64,000 bases of DNA, taken from positions 1 through 64,000 of the forward strand of contig JADFOJ010000002.1 in assembly GCA_022562915.1 (NCBI GenBank), written 5' to 3'. This document shows, piece by piece, positions 9,601 through 18,969 of the stretch. A program made the position numbers and the translations under genes. Source of the DNA: Planctomycetota bacterium (GTDB taxonomy: Bacteria > Planctomycetota > Phycisphaerae > Phycisphaerales > SM1A02). Numbering within the stretch: position 1 is the first letter of the stretch; each line of letters opens with the position of its first letter. Under the pieces are notes generated by a model, which was given only the letters and a program-made list of their open reading frames with translations, did no database searches and was not told where the DNA came from.

Positions 9601-10967
9601 CGGCCCAGTTCGTCGAGGCGCTTGCCTGGCTCGCCCAGCTCGAGCGCACCGGCCTCAAGCAGCAGCAGGCACTCAACGGGTGGCTCGGGCTTCACAAGAA
9701 GATGGGCAAGGGAACCGGCAAGCAGGTGGGGCGCCTGCGCGAGGAGGCCCGCAAGACGCTCGCCGAATGTCGCGGCGCCGTCCCGGTGTGGATCATGCCC
9801 ATGTCGCGCGTCATCGAGAGCTTCGACCTGGCGACGACGCGTTTCGACGTGGTCATCGTCGACGAGGCGAGCCAGTCCGACGTGCTCGGCCTCGTGGCGT
9901 TCGCACTGGGCAAAGAGGTCGTGGTGGTCGGCGACCACGAGCAGGTCAGCCCCTACGCCGTCGGGTACAACACCGACACGATCCAGGGGCTCATCGACGA
10001 GATGCTCGAGGACATCCCCAACAAGCAGCTGTATGACGGCCGCACGAGCGTGTACGACCTTGCCCGGCAGTCCTTCGGCGGGACGATCCGCCTGCTGGAA
10101 CACTTCCGCTGCGTTCCGGACATCATCCAGTTCAGCAACCAGCTCTGCTACAACGGCGAGATCCGTGCGTTGCGCGAGGCCTCGGCGAGCCTGATCGAGC
10201 CGCATCTGATCGCCCACGCCGTCAAAGGCTGCAAGGCGGTCAACAAGGTCAACAAGGACGAAGCGATCGAGATCGCGACGATCGTCTCGGCGATGTGCCG
10301 GCTGGAGGAATACGAGGACTGCACCATCGGCGTGATCTCGATGGTCGGGACCGAGCAGGCGCTGTACATCGACTCGATCCTGCGCCAGCGACTGACCGTC
10401 TCGGAGTACCAGAAACGCCGTCTGCTGTGCGGCAACGCCTCGCAGTTCCAGGGCGACGAGCGCGACGTCATCATCCTGTCGATGGTCGATTCGCCGTCCC
10501 CCAGGGGCAAGGCGCTGCCGCGGCGGCAGCGCGAGGACGCCGTGAAGGTCTTCAACGTCGCGGCGAGCCGGGCCCGCGACCAGTTGTGGGTCGTCCACTC
10601 GCTGCAACCGGGGCGCGACCTGAAGCACGGTGACCTGAGACTCAAGCTCATCAACCACGCCATGGACCCCAAGGGGCTGCGCAAGGACGTGATCGAGCCC
10701 ACCGGCGGGTTCGAGAGCGAGTTCGAGGAGCTTGTCTACAACGGCCTGGTCAAGGCGAACTTCCGCACGGTGCTGCAGTGCCAGGTCGGCGAGTACGTCA
10801 TCGATCTCGTCGTCGAGGGCGACGGCGGCAAGCGCGTCGCCATCCAGTGCGACGGCGACCGCCACCAGCCCGTCCTGTTCCAGAACTCGATCGAGCGTTC
10901 ATGCCGCTTCTCGGTGATAATGACTGAGGAGTCCGCCGAGCCGCGGCCGTCGGACGACCCGGCCTGA
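6654..10967 (+). CDS. Giant SF1 (DNA2/NAM7-like) helicase, C-terminal nuclease domain truncated by an IS
   Basis: ATP-dependent helicase of about 1400 native residues. A unique N-terminal region (1-370) precedes Walker [15 protein letters not shown] (about 381-394). Some 680 charged, probably helical residues follow before Walker [11 protein letters not shown] (about 1067-1076). Then come [24 protein letters not shown] (about 1147), [13 protein letters not shown] (about 1263) and [16 protein letters not shown] (about 1298). From about 1345 a Vsr/DUF559-like PD-(D/E)XK nuclease fold begins (YVIDLVVE, then VAIQCDGDR) but stops where the insertion sequence starts (10871). The last 32 residues are IS sequence, so the nuclease lacks its distal half. 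Helicases of this design often belong to phage defence (family knowledge). No partner gene is visible. Confidence 0.85.
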   Translation: MPEHHYDIDVARTRIGRIFRYLQELHRVKTPPIVDLEKYQWGLRLEALPNYETIQRGHAFGNLRTLKEGAELHDGNFLFKVGRPKETECPPPSVVIEQWLKPGWQCATAEPQVHEQRRSKATGKQEDFDASIERVLALEDWQATRNEWAASEKHVQRALGVFSNLFDLWGRFARESEKYQLLLADGILSLDGPEGRIRHPILLQRVQLSFNPRVPEFILRESRDNPSLYSPLLRYLAVDGKDIHELSEMLERDHVHPLGGDATSQFYRTFVQRLWPDGRYFDNHDEIRAPEGPYIYRQPMLLLGRSNQGFAEAIDRYLQVLPTLDELPEALLRIVGIETGREANAGEHEPGAIDLLLTNDANPEQELVIHRLEETGAVLVQGPPGTGKTHTIANLIGHLLAQKKSILVTSHASKALRIVREKVAGPLQSLCVSVLHSDEDSSKQLEESITGIINYISSTSARKLNREIEVFSEKRDGLKQTHEELRGALLKAMADEYRLLEVMGESIAPAVAARTLVDQKGLHDWIPGPVSGGAEIPLTPQELRDAYTLGVTVSAEDEKMLTSELPDIEQLPTPKEFAALFDDINQLERKKLKAGSEFWVHDTQTPEMLTELIQTIAETVEVLETSDDWLLECIDAGSGGQGERESWMGLVDLIGECCRMIPEREELILAHGPKIKPDADSTEFMRICQQILDHLGEGKKLKKLSTMLKPEWQTVIDSCNVDAGPPSRREHFHAILNFLEVRAMREGLMRRWDRQMGALDALRSSELGRKPEKTARQFADKIQLALKWHDECWTKCRRAFDVVGIDFDRLANKVPVQKSTHGHILRIREVLLNHLPPILDARKQFVEWKHSHGRRETWLTYLNGFSKKQGAQELLKNLKLAIKKPHYDLFVQAWTRLKELADLRPSHDARIGLLAQLETVAPAWAQALRDRTAPHNAGEVPGDVKAAWKYRQLQQMLDTIGKTDLDGLQHQLTAVRDQLHEVTAQFVEALAWLAQLERTGLKQQQALNGWLGLHKKMGKGTGKQVGRLREEARKTLAECRGAVPVWIMPMSRVIESFDLATTRFDVVIVDEASQSDVLGLVAFALGKEVVVVGDHEQVSPYAVGYNTDTIQGLIDEMLEDIPNKQLYDGRTSVYDLARQSFGGTIRLLEHFRCVPDIIQFSNQLCYNGEIRALREASASLIEPHLIAHAVKGCKAVNKVNKDEAIEIATIVSAMCRLEEYEDCTIGVISMVGTEQALYIDSILRQRLTVSEYQKRRLLCGNASQFQGDERDVIILSMVDSPSPRGKALPRRQREDAVKVFNVAASRARDQLWVVHSLQPGRDLKHGDLRLKLINHAMDPKGLRKDVIEPTGGFESEFEELVYNGLVKANFRTVLQCQVGEYVIDLVVEGDGGKRVAIQCDGDRHQPVLFQNSIERSCRFSVIMTEESAEPRPSDDPA

Positions 10968-12083
10968 CGTCAGTTCTGGAACGCCCTCGATCAGCCGATT
11001 GCCGAGACCCTGATGGGTTCGCTCGTGGTGATAGTGCTCCACGTACTCCGCGATCGCTCGCCGGAGGTGGTGCTCACCGAGGATTACCAATCGACTCAGG
11101 CACTCGGATTTGATCGAGAGCACAAATCGCTCGGCGAAGGCGTTCAGATTCGGGCTTCGCGGCGGCAGCCTGATCGAGATGACGCCGGCACTTTGCAGCA
11201 GCTCGCGGAATCCTCTTGTGAACAGGGGATCTCGGTCGTGGATGAAGTGCGTCTTTCCTCGAAGGAACCCAGCCATCTCGTCCACGAGATTCCGCGCGAT
11301 CTGTTCCATCCAAGGACCGTTGGGCACCAGACTGATCCCGGCGATCTCCACTCGACGTGTCGGCAGATCGATCACAAACAACACCATGTAGCGAATGAGA
11401 CCGACTTTCGTCCACACCTCGATCGTGAAGAAGTCCGCTGCCGCCAGACCCTCCCAGTGCACCTTCAGGAACTTCGACCACGGCATGTGCTTCAGCCGCT
11501 CCGGAGCCGGCTCGATCCCATGACCCTTCAGGATCCGCCGCACACTCGACCGCGAAATCGTGCGTCTCAGCTTTGACAGCTCGCCAACTATTCGTGTGTA
11601 ACCCCAACCCTCGTTCTCCGTGGCCATTCGCACGACAAGCGCCCGAATCTCATCAACAACACGCGGGCGGCCGGGCCGTCGCTTGCCGCTCCCGTCGTAC
11701 TTCCTCGCGATCAGTTCTCGGTGCCAACGAAGAATCGTATCGGGTGTGACGATCGCCCCGAGCTCTCGCAGGACCTTCCGCCCAAGTCGTTTGCCTTTTG
11801 CCGCGAGCCGGCGCCGCTGGTCATTGGTGAACCGGAGGCGCCTCTGACCATTCAGTTCCTGGAGCACTCGTACCTGCTCCTGCAGGAACTCGATCTTCTG
11901 TCGTTGGTCCTCGTTGAGCCATCCGGCGATGGCGAACAGCAACATCCGCATTGGCATCGTCAACATGGCGACCAGTCTACCGTTCCAATTCGAGGCTCTT
12001 CAGCGCAATCCATGCCGTCCACCGTGCCCGTATCTTCTGATCTGCCACCGACTTTCACGTCGGCTGAGAATTGGAATAGGACG
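10871..12083 (-). mobile_element. Insertion sequence, about 1.21 kb
   Basis: The left end CGTCCTGTTCCAGAACTC (10871) and the right end, read inward on the minus strand, CGTCCTATTCCAATTCTC (ending at 12083), form imperfect terminal inverted repeats around one transposase gene. The left flank is the helicase nuclease domain. The right flank is the start of an unrelated transposase gene, so the two flanks do not join into one gene and no target duplication is visible. This implies a nested insertion or an adjacent deletion. A degenerate left-end copy lies at 15330-15422. Confidence 0.8.
10899..11966 (-). CDS. DDE transposase, integrase-core (rve) type
   Basis: A 355-residue transposase. The N-terminus holds a helix-turn-helix segment ([17 protein letters not shown] to [19 protein letters not shown]), then an IS3/IS481-like HTH_21 region ([23 protein letters not shown]). 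The catalytic core has the expected acidic residues: D in [11 protein letters not shown] in [10 protein letters not shown] and E in [32 protein letters not shown] is the family ending. The reading frame is intact and has both IS ends, so the element may still be active. Start choice among the closely spaced ATGs at 11966, 11957 and 11951 is uncertain. Confidence 0.9.
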   Translation of the reverse strand: MLTMPMRMLLFAIAGWLNEDQRQKIEFLQEQVRVLQELNGQRRLRFTNDQRRRLAAKGKRLGRKVLRELGAIVTPDTILRWHRELIARKYDGSGKRRPGRPRVVDEIRALVVRMATENEGWGYTRIVGELSKLRRTISRSSVRRILKGHGIEPAPERLKHMPWSKFLKVHWEGLAAADFFTIEVWTKVGLIRYMVLFVIDLPTRRVEIAGISLVPNGPWMEQIARNLVDEMAGFLRGKTHFIHDRDPLFTRGFRELLQSAGVISIRLPPRSPNLNAFAERFVLSIKSECLSRLVILGEHHLRRAIAEYVEHYHHERTHQGLGNRLIEGVPELTSGRVVRRPRLGGLLSHYHREAA

Positions 12084-12178
12084 ACCGCGAGCTGATGGCG
12101 GAGTGCCAGGTTCTCAAGGATCAGAGCTGAGCGGGGGAGCAGGAGCGACCGGAGAAACGTGACGAGCAGCTTGAGCAT
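12084..12178 (-). pseudogene. N-terminal fragment of a second transposase
   Basis: The frame begins MLKLLVTFLRSLLLPRSALI and continues ENLALRHQLAV, a well-known N-terminus of planctomycete integrase-type transposases. It then runs straight into the right end of the IS at 12083. Only about 32 codons survive. The upstream bases to about 12300 are probably the leader of this dead element. It shows that the locus was already a mobile-element target before the intact IS arrived. Confidence 0.7.
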
Positions 12179-12640
12179 CCGTACAGGCTACGGACAGCCG
12201 TCGCACAGACAACCAAGCGGAAGTCTCTGTACAATCAGGAGTACGGAGTTTTCGCCAGAGACAAGACTTGTCAGGGTCTGGAGACATGAAAATCGCGTAA
12301 ACTGATAGGAGCTTTGATTGTGGGCGATCGGTTCTGAACGGTCCGCGGGGCCGGTCCAGGTGGGCCAGCGCCAATGGTGGAGGGTCGCCAAGTGGGTACG
12401 AACCGGCGTGGTCCCGGCTGAGCGGCCTCACAACGTCCGCGCCGGATGGACCGGCCCTCGCACCCGGCGGCAGCCGGGCCGCCCGTCAAGAAGCGAGCGC
12501 ACCGACCGCGCGGGCCGTCGCCGCGGCGTTCGCGGAATCACCCGTGTCGGTCAGTCCGCCGGCCAGACGGGCTCGGCCGGGCCGGGGTCGTGGATGAACT
12601 CGAGATCAGCCGCATTCCGCGGTGCGTGTGAGACCTGAAC
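12179..12640. other. Gene-free region with element debris
   Basis: No convincing gene in these 462 bases. The first 120 bases look like the leader of the dead transposase. A 19-base repeat sits at 12301-12319. A 31-base stretch at 12498-12528 recurs with three mismatches at 40554-40584. The rest is very GC-rich, with small hairpins such as CCCGGCGGCAGCCGGG, and lacks coding periodicity I can recognise. Confidence 0.5.
12301..12319 (+). repeat. 19-base repeat ACTGATAGGAGCTTTGATT, copy 1
   Basis: Identical to 14231-14249, followed in both cases by one variable base and TGGG, then the sequences diverge. At the second copy it marks the exact point where an aminotransferase gene is broken. It could be the end of an unrecognised mobile element or a recombination seam. 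Confidence 0.7.
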
Positions 12641-13558
12641 ATGAACAACGAAATGCAATCCGAGTGGCGGCCGACCGAGACCGGGCTCAAGATGCGGATC
12701 ATCAACTTCGCGGCGGTCACGATTCCGTTCGCGGGCCTCGTGGCCGCGATCATCCTGCTCTGGGGCGTCGCCTTCAACTGGGTCTATCTGGCGTTGCTCG
12801 GCGGCATGTACGTCGCCACTGCGATCGGCATCAACGTGGGCTACCACCGGTTCTTCACGCACCGCAGCTTCAAGACGCCGCGCTTCATAGAGGCGATCCT
12901 CGCGGTGCTCGGTTCGATGGCGGTGGAAGGTCCCGTGATCCAGTGGGCCGCGATGCACCGGTGTCACCACCAGCACAGTGACGAGCACCAGGATCCCCAT
13001 TCCCCCCACTCGCATGACGCGGGTCTCTGGAACATGGTCCGCGGGCTGTGGCACGCGCACATGGGGTGGCTCTTCCGGCCGCACCCGCCCGGCCTGGCGC
13101 GATACGTCAATGATCTTCGCAAGGACCGGCTTGTCTGCCGCATGAGCAAGCTGTTTCCCCTATGGGTGCTTGTGGGTCTTCTCATTCCGGCCGCATTGGG
13201 CGGCCTGTTCACGCTCAGCTGGATGGGCGTGCTCCTGGGCTTCATCTGGGGCGGGCTTGTCCGGATCTTCCTCGTGCACCACGTGACCTGGAGCATCAAC
13301 TCGGTGTGCCACATCTGGGGGACCCGACCCTTCGACACCCACGACGAGAGCCGCAACAACGCCATTTTCGGCGTGCTGGCTCTCGGCGAGGGCTGGCACA
13401 ACAACCACCATGCATTTCCGACATCCGCCCGGCACGGCCTGCGTTGGTGGCAGCTCGACGTGACCTACATGATCATCCGCGGCATGGCGATGGTCGGACT
13501 GGCCCGCGACGTTCGGGTTCCGTCGGCGGATCGGATCGCCGCCAAGCGATGCGCATAG
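12641..13558 (+). CDS. Acyl-CoA/acyl-lipid delta-9-type fatty acid desaturase
   Basis: Membrane di-iron desaturase that puts a double bond into saturated acyl chains, tuning membrane fluidity. The three histidine boxes of the OLE1/SCD-like family are present: HRFFTH (about residues 69-74), HRCHH (about 106-110) and HNNHH (about 248-252). Four hydrophobic segments surround them (for example VTIPFAGLVAAIILLWG and WVYLALLGGMYVATAIG). NNHHAFPTSARHGL is a typical ending block. The 305-residue length is normal. The gene is intact though it lies between damaged genes, so it may have arrived with the accessory region. No reductase or ferredoxin gene is next to it. Confidence 0.93.
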   Translation: MNNEMQSEWRPTETGLKMRIINFAAVTIPFAGLVAAIILLWGVAFNWVYLALLGGMYVATAIGINVGYHRFFTHRSFKTPRFIEAILAVLGSMAVEGPVIQWAAMHRCHHQHSDEHQDPHSPHSHDAGLWNMVRGLWHAHMGWLFRPHPPGLARYVNDLRKDRLVCRMSKLFPLWVLVGLLIPAALGGLFTLSWMGVLLGFIWGGLVRIFLVHHVTWSINSVCHIWGTRPFDTHDESRNNAIFGVLALGEGWHNNHHAFPTSARHGLRWWQLDVTYMIIRGMAMVGLARDVRVPSADRIAAKRCA

Positions 13559-13586
13559 CGGGTTCGCCGATGACTGGCTGACAACG

Positions 13587-14230
13587 TCAGGACGTCAGCC
13601 GCTGGAAACCGCTGTGCCGCACGGGCCCCTTCAGGTGGTCCGTGGCGTCGCCCCTTGCATGCGCGGCGGCGAGGATCGGAAACACATCGGCGACGGCGTC
13701 CGTGTACCGGTCGATGACCTCGTCGGTGTGGGCATAGGTCGAGTAGAACGCGCCGCTGTCGAGGATGCCACGCTCCAGCATGAGTTGGCACAGCAGCGTC
13801 TGCATTGCAGGGCCGTCGGGGCCCCCGAAGTCGAGGTGCGACATGGGCGGCATGTCAGGGTGACCCACGTGGACATCCAGGCCGGCCTTGTCGGCTTCGC
13901 GTTGCCAGAGGTCCTGCACGCGCTTCCCCGCCGCCGACATGCGTTCGTGTACCGAGAGACTGCGATACTTGGCGATCGTGGCGAGCGCGGCCGCAAAACC
14001 CACTCGTTCGGTCCAGTAGGTGCTGCTGATGAACGTCGTCTGGGCGGCTTCCATCGCTGCGGCGGTACCGATGACGGCCGCGATGGGGTAGCCGTTACTC
14101 AGCGCCTTCGAAAAGACCGCGAGATCCGGCGTTACGCCGTAACGAAGATGCACGCCGCCCGGGTTCAGGCGGAAGCCCGAGCTGATCTCGTCGAAGATGA
14201 GCGTCGCGCCGGTTGCGTCGGCCATCGACC
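13587..14230 (-). pseudogene. C-terminal half of a class III (glutamate-1-semialdehyde-type) aminotransferase
   Basis: About 212 residues of a PLP enzyme normally around 430 long. The piece starts inside the conserved ADATGATLIFDEISSGFRL cofactor block and keeps the PLP lysine in VFSKALSNGYPIAAVIG, then continues to a natural stop (HSGFQRLTS). Everything upstream is missing: homology ends exactly at the 19-base repeat at 14231. The fragment lacks the dimer and substrate N-terminal domain and should be inactive. It resembles hemL-like aminotransferases found in surface-sugar clusters, but the specific substrate cannot be told. Confidence 0.82.
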
Positions 14231-14249
14231 ACTGATAGGAGCTTTGATT
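14231..14249 (+). repeat. 19-base repeat ACTGATAGGAGCTTTGATT, copy 2, at a gene break
   Basis: Exact copy of 12301-12319. On its lower side the aminotransferase reading frame begins abruptly; on its upper side lies the short leader of the dockerin-tailed gene. The position suggests that this repeat is the boundary of the event that removed the aminotransferase N-terminus. Confidence 0.7.
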
Positions 14250-14324
14250 CTGGGGATCCCAGGAGTCCTTGATTCCGCTCGCGGGCGGGCGTTAACTTGC
14301 AGGGGTGCCCCAAGGAGTTCGGGC

Positions 14325-15056
14325 ATGTGTGACCTGCGTGTTCTCATGGGCGGTGTGCCGGCGCTGATCGCGACACTGACACTTGGTGAGGTGATCTATG
14401 AGACCGACGACCCGTTCGGCGGTCTGTTCGGTCTGTGGGGAGTGGACGTCTGCATTGATCAGTCGGCGGGCCTGCGATTCACGCCCGGGGCCGATTTCAC
14501 GCTCGACTGCGTCAGCGTCTGGTTCATGAACAACTCAGACACCGTGCACGCACTCGTCGAGGTCACGCTCCGCACGGATGACGACAGCGTCCCGGGTGTG
14601 AGCATTCCAAGCAACGAGATTGTCGAGAGCTGGACGTTCAACGTCTCGGCCGTCGGCTGGAACCCTGTGCTAGAGGTGATGGGCTCGGTGGAGCATCCGT
14701 TGCTCGAGTCCGGGTCCCACTACTGGATCGTCTGTGAGTCGTTCGCGACCTGCGGCATCGACGGTGTCTGGAACTTCGCCGGGATCGGCTCGGGCTTCAT
14801 GGCCTACGGCTCCGGCCCCGGTCTGGGATGGCAGCCCGGGGGGACAGGCGGCGTGGCCGCGACGATTATCGAGGGGACCGCGGCGGCGTCGTGCCCGTGG
14901 GATCTCGATGGCGGCGGCGTCGGCATCACCGACTTCCTGGCGCTGCTGGCAGCGTGGGGCTTGAACCCGGGGCACCCCGCCGACTTCGACGGCGACGGCG
15001 TGGTCGGCATCCTGGACTTCCTGGCGCTGCTCGCCAACTGGGGGCCGTGCTCCTGA
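14325..15056 (+). CDS. Secreted protein with double dockerin-like tail, unknown function
   Basis: A 243-residue exported protein. Start ATG at 14325 has AAGGAG 9 bases upstream; the longer open frame before it is antisense to the aminotransferase. A short hydrophobic signal (VPALIATLTLGEV) is followed by a beta-rich domain (LRFTPGADFTLDCVSVWFMN, VEVTLRTDDDSVPG, SHYWIVCESFATCGID). The C-terminus carries two calcium-loop repeats: DLDGGGVGITDFLALLAAWG and DFDGDGVVGILDFLALLANW, ending GPCS. The middle domain is not recognised; it resembles jelly-roll secreted domains. The same tail is on the proteins at 28510 and 32308, so they probably share an export or assembly route. Confidence 0.82.
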   Translation: MCDLRVLMGGVPALIATLTLGEVIYETDDPFGGLFGLWGVDVCIDQSAGLRFTPGADFTLDCVSVWFMNNSDTVHALVEVTLRTDDDSVPGVSIPSNEIVESWTFNVSAVGWNPVLEVMGSVEHPLLESGSHYWIVCESFATCGIDGVWNFAGIGSGFMAYGSGPGLGWQPGGTGGVAATIIEGTAAASCPWDLDGGGVGITDFLALLAAWGLNPGHPADFDGDGVVGILDFLALLANWGPCS

Positions 15057-15329
15057 CGGGCGTTGTACTCGACGGGTTCGCCTCCGCCGGTCCCGCGTCG
15101 CTGTATTGCCAGACCGATGCCGCCGACCGTGCAGGCACGATTGAGATCCCCGGTTCACTCGCCGGTGCAGCGTCATCCTGCGGGATTTGAGTCAACAGAG
15201 TGTTGCTCCGGCGGAAGATGCAGGGGATAATCCTCCAGCAGCGTGAACACTGATATGGTCGGCGAGGCGACGCGTGTGCATGTCGCGTGAATGAAGATCG
15301 GAGCGGGCAATGGCGTTAACGTGCCCCCC
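15057..15329. other. Gene-free stretch
   Basis: No gene, terminator or palindrome that I can support. With the IS remnant that follows, the gene-free interval is 414 bases. Confidence 0.4.
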
Positions 15330-15422
15330 GTCGTGTTCCAATACTCGATCGAGCGTTCATCCCGCGTCTCGACAGGAGTGATAGAGGAGTCCGCCGAGCC
15401 GCTCGCGTCGGACGACCCGGCC
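15330..15422 (-). mobile_element. Solo left-end remnant of the 10871 IS family
   Basis: Matches 10871-10965 closely: CGTCGTGTTCCA, then CTCGATCGAGCGTTCAT with the same TGA stop, then GAGTCCGCCGAGCCG and GTCGGACGACCCGGCCTG. Read on the minus strand it still encodes the transposase ending GRVVRRERLGGLL. The rest of the element is gone. The remnant lies 49 bases before the methyltransferase start. Confidence 0.85.
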
Positions 15423-15470
15423 TGGCTCTCGTTCCGGGGCGGCCTCCGCAGCAGGTACACTGCCGGCGTC

Positions 15471-16217
15471 ATGACCGAGCCGTGGCACGAGAAGGATCAG
15501 ACCTGGGAGGCCCTGGCGCCGGTGCTGTTCACACGCCGCCGCTGGGAGCGGGCCGAGACCGAAGTCGGCCTGCTTGGCGCCCTGCTTGGGCTTACCGGCG
15601 ACGAGCAGATCCTGGACATGCCCTGCGGGACCGGCCGGCACTCGATCGAGCTTGCGCGGTGCGGGTACCGTGCGACCGGTGTCGATCGCACCGAGGCGTA
15701 CCTCGCCGAGGCACGGCGCCGCGCCGAGGCCGGCGGTGTCACCGTGGAGTGGGTCCGGGCGGACATGCGGTCGTTCTCGCGACCGCGGGCGTTCGACGTC
15801 GTGCTGAACCTGTACACCTCGTTCGGGTATTTCGAGGACACCGCGGACGACAAGCTGGCGGCGCGGGCGTTCTTCGATGCGTTGCGCCCCGGGGGCCGCC
15901 TGCTCATGGAGCTGTTCGGCCGGGAGAATCTCGCCGCCGGGTTTCAATCCCGCGCCTGGACCGAGCTTGACGACGGCCTGTTACTCCTGGAGGAGCGCGC
16001 CATCACAGACCACTGGCGCCGGGTGCACAACCGGTGGATTATGATCCAGGACACCCGCCGGCACGAAATCGAGTTCTCGCTGCGACTGTACTCCGCTGGC
16101 GAGTTGATTGACCTGCTGAGCGATGTCGGGTTCACCGACGTGACTGCCTTCGGCAACCTCGACGGCGACCCCTACGACGAGCACGCCCGGCGGCTCGTCA
16201 TCGTCGCGACGAAGTAA
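15471..16217 (+). CDS. Class I SAM-dependent methyltransferase
   Basis: A 248-residue methyltransferase of the Methyltransf_25 type. Motif I is ILDMPCGTGRHSIELA (about residues 44-59). The acidic ribose-binding position follows in GVDRTEAYLAEA, then VRADMRSF, FDVVLNLYTSFGYF and LRPGGRLLMELF. The C-terminal part (EFSLRLYSAGELIDLLSDVGFTDV) matches small-molecule methyltransferases. ATG at 15471 begins MTEPWHEKDQ; the upstream in-frame ATG at 15291 lies before the IS remnant and is rejected. Substrate unknown. It produces S-adenosylhomocysteine, the substrate of the ahcY product encoded 1.2 kb away, but the genes are convergent and not an operon. Confidence 0.88.
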   Translation: MTEPWHEKDQTWEALAPVLFTRRRWERAETEVGLLGALLGLTGDEQILDMPCGTGRHSIELARCGYRATGVDRTEAYLAEARRRAEAGGVTVEWVRADMRSFSRPRAFDVVLNLYTSFGYFEDTADDKLAARAFFDALRPGGRLLMELFGRENLAAGFQSRAWTELDDGLLLLEERAITDHWRRVHNRWIMIQDTRRHEIEFSLRLYSAGELIDLLSDVGFTDVTAFGNLDGDPYDEHARRLVIVATK

Positions 16218-16307
16218 TGCGCTTGTACCCGAACCCTGATCCACATGGAGGGTGAGTCGATCGGGTAGAGTTCCGTCTCTGTTTGGGTTCGCTCCGGAGC
16301 GCTCAAG

Positions 16308-17288
16308 CTATCTCGCCAAGGCGGTCTCGCGCGAGGCGAACCACATCTTGCACGACGGCGACCGCACGAACCTGGCGTACGCCGGTGCGTCGGCGATGCT
16401 GTCGAGGTTCCATTGGAAGTCGCGCTCCAGGACCGTGAGGCAGTGTGCCACCTCCGCGTAATCCCGCTGCGCCAGCGCCACGCGGAGGCGTACCAGGCGT
16501 GCTTCCTCGAGCATCGGTTCGCCGGAGATCGATCGCTCCGCGGTCTCTGCGGCGCGAACGAAGCTCCCTTGTTCGCAGAGGAAGTACGCCCTGAGCGTGT
16601 CGAGGTACGGGTCGTCGCCGACCGCCTCTTCGATGCGCGTGACGGCCTCTTCCGCGTCGGCCCAGTTCCGTGAACGCATCAACTGATCGAGTCCGGCCAG
16701 GTCGGCTGCCACCGTGCCGGTGCCCGGAGCCGCCGGCGGTGCGGGCCGGTCTGAGTCCATGTGTTCAAGGAGCAGGCGCCGGAGCGTCTGCGACATCATT
16801 TCGCCGCCGGTGAACACGTACAGGTCCACGATGGCGATGCGCCCGGTATCGTCCACGCCGAGCACGGCGTCGTGATAGTCCAGTCCGTCGTCACCGACGA
16901 TTCGATACAGGGCATGCGAACCGCCGCTGTCGTCGCGCACCCTCACCAGCTTGATGTGGCCATCTTCCCCGAGCCGGTGGAGGTATGCCGCCGACCACCG
17001 GGAACGCAGGGCACCGTCGGCGAACTCCCGCCGTTGCTCCGCCGACACGTCGAGCGCCTCGCAGACCAGGTCCATCATCGCGTCCGTGTCCAGTGCGTTG
17101 CTGATCGCACGGGAGTCCCGCTGGTTGACGGCGCGCTCGAAATGCTTGACGAACGCGAAGAGCCGGGCGCCGGCGAGCGACGGCGAGTCTTCCGGAGACG
17201 GCGTGAAGGCAGGCGGTCCCGAGGCGATCGACGGTACCGCGAGCACGGCGAAGAGGATCGGGGCGAGGCAACGCGCGGTCGGCGACAA
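16308..17288 (-). CDS. Exported TPR-like repeat protein, unknown function
   Basis: About 326 residues with an N-terminal signal (LSPTARCLAPILFAVLAVPSIASG). The first domain (residues 40-180) has an NTF2/SnoaL-like feel: AFVKHFERAVNQRDSRAISNALD, then DGLDYHDAVLGVDDTGRIAIVDLYVF. The C-terminal half has TPR-like helical pairs (LDQLMRSRNWADAEEAVTRI, LDTLRAYFLCEQGSFVRAAE, RVALAQRDYAEVAHCLTVLE). I place the start at TTG 17288, preceded by ACGGAG; the open frame extends to 17426 only through the palindrome at 17372-17418. No family name can be given. Confidence 0.75.
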   Translation of the reverse strand: MSPTARCLAPILFAVLAVPSIASGPPAFTPSPEDSPSLAGARLFAFVKHFERAVNQRDSRAISNALDTDAMMDLVCEALDVSAEQRREFADGALRSRWSAAYLHRLGEDGHIKLVRVRDDSGGSHALYRIVGDDGLDYHDAVLGVDDTGRIAIVDLYVFTGGEMMSQTLRRLLLEHMDSDRPAPPAAPGTGTVAADLAGLDQLMRSRNWADAEEAVTRIEEAVGDDPYLDTLRAYFLCEQGSFVRAAETAERSISGEPMLEEARLVRLRVALAQRDYAEVAHCLTVLERDFQWNLDSIADAPAYARFVRSPSCKMWFASRETALAR

Positions 17289-17371
17289 GAGGATGCTCCG
17301 TGGGGTTTGCGGGGCCCCCACGTGAGGATCGGCCGTACTCGGGTGTCGCTGAAGAGGCGCGAGAAAAAGGA

Positions 17372-17418
17372 GGGTGGCACGGTTGAACTCGCGAAGCGAG
17401 CTCAACCGTGCCACACCC
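17372..17418. repeat. GTGGCACGGTYGA palindrome family, copy 2 (short form)
   Basis: GGGTGGCACGGTTGA (17372-17386) pairs with the right arm ending CTCAACCGTGCCACACCC (17418; two extra bases). The loop carries ACTCGCGAAGCGAGCT, itself a hairpin. It lies 4 bases past the ahcY stop, so it could act as its terminator. Confidence 0.88.
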
Positions 17419-17422
17419 GCTC

Positions 17423-18943
17423 TCAATACCGGTAATACTCGGGCTTATACGGTCCCTCGACCGGAACGCCGATGTACTTCGCCTGCTCGGGCGAGAGTGT
17501 CGTGAGCCTTACGCCCAGCTTGTCGAGGTGCAGCCTCGCGACGTCCTCGTCGAGCTTCTTGGGCAGCGTGTACACCTCCAGCTCGTACTTGTCGGTGTGC
17601 GCGTGCAGCTCGATCTGGGCGAGGACCTGGTTCGTGAAGGAGTTGGACATCACGAAGCTGGGGTGACCGGTCGCGCAGCCGAGGTTCAGCAGGCGACCCT
17701 CGGCCAGCACGATGATGGAGTGCGCCTCGTGATCGGCCCCGCCGGGAAATATCCACTCGTCCACCTGGGGCTTGATGATGACTCGCTTGACGCCGGGCAC
17801 GGCGGCCAGGCCGGCCATGTCGATCTCGTTGTCGAAGTGACCGATGTTGCCGACGATCGCGTTGTGCTTCATCCGCTTCATGTGCTCGGCCGTGAGGATG
17901 TTGTAGTTGCCGGTGGCCGTCACGAAGATGTCCGCCGTCTCCAGCGCGTCTTCCAGCCGGACCACCTGGAAACCGTCCATGCACGCCTGCAAGGCGCAGA
18001 TCGGGTCGATCTCCGTGATGAGCACGCGCGCCTGTTGCCCGCGGAGCGACTGGGCGCAGCCCTTGCCGACGTCGCCGTAGCCGCAGACGACGGCGACCTT
18101 GCCGGAGATCATCACGTCCGTGGCACGCATGATGCCGTCGACGAGCGAGTGCCGGACGCCGTAGATGTTGTCGAACTTGCTCTTGGTGACCGAGTTGTTG
18201 ACGTTGATCGCCGGGAACAGCAACGTGCCGGCCTCCTGCATCTGGTACAGGCGGTTCGCGCCGGTGGTGGTTTCCTCGGTGACGCCCCTGATGCCGGTGG
18301 CGAGCCGGTCGAAGAAGCCCGCGTCGTGACTGCGAACGGCCCGGAGCACGTCAAGCACCACGCCGATCTCCTCGTTCTCGGCCCGCGCGGGATCGGGCGC
18401 GGTGCCCGCCCGCTCCAGTTCGGCGCCGTTGTGAACGAGCAGCGTCGCGTCGCCGCCGTCGTCGAGGATCAGGTTCGGGCCCTTGCCGCCCGGCCAGTTG
18501 AGCGCCTGGAACGTGCACCACCAGTACTCGGCGAGGGTCTCGCCCTTCCACGCATAGACCGGCGAGCCCTGCGGGTTGTCCGGGCTGCCCGTGGGGCCCA
18601 CGACGGCCGCGGCGGCGGCGTGGTCCTGGGTGGAAAAGATATTGCAACTGGCCCAGCGGACCTCCGCGCCCAGCTCGACCAGCGTCTCGATGAGGACCGC
18701 GGTCTGGATGGTCATGTGCAGGCTGCCGATGATCCGGGCGCCGTCCAGGGGCCTCTTGCCGGCGTGACGGGCTCTCAGGGCCATGAGGCCGGGCATCTCG
18801 TGTTCGGCGAGCTCGATCTCCTTGCGACCGAAGGCGACGGTCTCGGCGGACAGGTCGGCGACCTTGTACGGCAGGTCGCAGAACAACGGCAGCCCGGTGT
18901 CCAGGAAGTTGGTGGCTTGCGGCACGGCGGCGGTGCTCGTCAT
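17423..18943 (-). CDS. ahcY: Adenosylhomocysteinase (SAH hydrolase)
   Basis: Hydrolyses S-adenosylhomocysteine to adenosine and homocysteine in the methyl cycle, using tightly bound NAD. Hallmarks: [66 protein letters not shown] with the catalytic lysine region, the Rossmann motif [13 protein letters not shown], and the C-terminal KPEYYRY that closes over the partner NAD site. Its 506 residues fit the longer bacterial form. It is the last gene of a leftward cluster with an ArsR-methyltransferase regulator and has its own promoter and a candidate operator at 18970-19024. A repeat palindrome follows the stop. Confidence 0.97.
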   Translation of the reverse strand: MTSTAAVPQATNFLDTGLPLFCDLPYKVADLSAETVAFGRKEIELAEHEMPGLMALRARHAGKRPLDGARIIGSLHMTIQTAVLIETLVELGAEVRWASCNIFSTQDHAAAAAVVGPTGSPDNPQGSPVYAWKGETLAEYWWCTFQALNWPGGKGPNLILDDGGDATLLVHNGAELERAGTAPDPARAENEEIGVVLDVLRAVRSHDAGFFDRLATGIRGVTEETTTGANRLYQMQEAGTLLFPAINVNNSVTKSKFDNIYGVRHSLVDGIMRATDVMISGKVAVVCGYGDVGKGCAQSLRGQQARVLITEIDPICALQACMDGFQVVRLEDALETADIFVTATGNYNILTAEHMKRMKHNAIVGNIGHFDNEIDMAGLAAVPGVKRVIIKPQVDEWIFPGGADHEAHSIIVLAEGRLLNLGCATGHPSFVMSNSFTNQVLAQIELHAHTDKYELEVYTLPKKLDEDVARLHLDKLGVRLTTLSPEQAKYIGVPVEGPYKPEYYRY

Positions 18944-18969
18944 CGGGAGATCTCCACGGGAATGCTTTT

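Noticed and set aside
8943-10865. Very long open frames on the strand opposite the helicase, otsA, der and sulfatase genes
   Set aside because: High G+C leaves few stops; the translations are rich in R, D, H and V in shadow patterns and have no motif, while the sense frames carry clear domains.
6654-10967. Assigning the helicase to a named defence system such as Mokosh
   Set aside because: No kinase, phospholipase-D or partner gene is visible, and the N-terminal domain is not recognised, so a name would be a guess.
15291-15470. A 308-residue methyltransferase starting at 15291
   Set aside because: The added 60 residues are translated IS remnant; the family start is at 15471.
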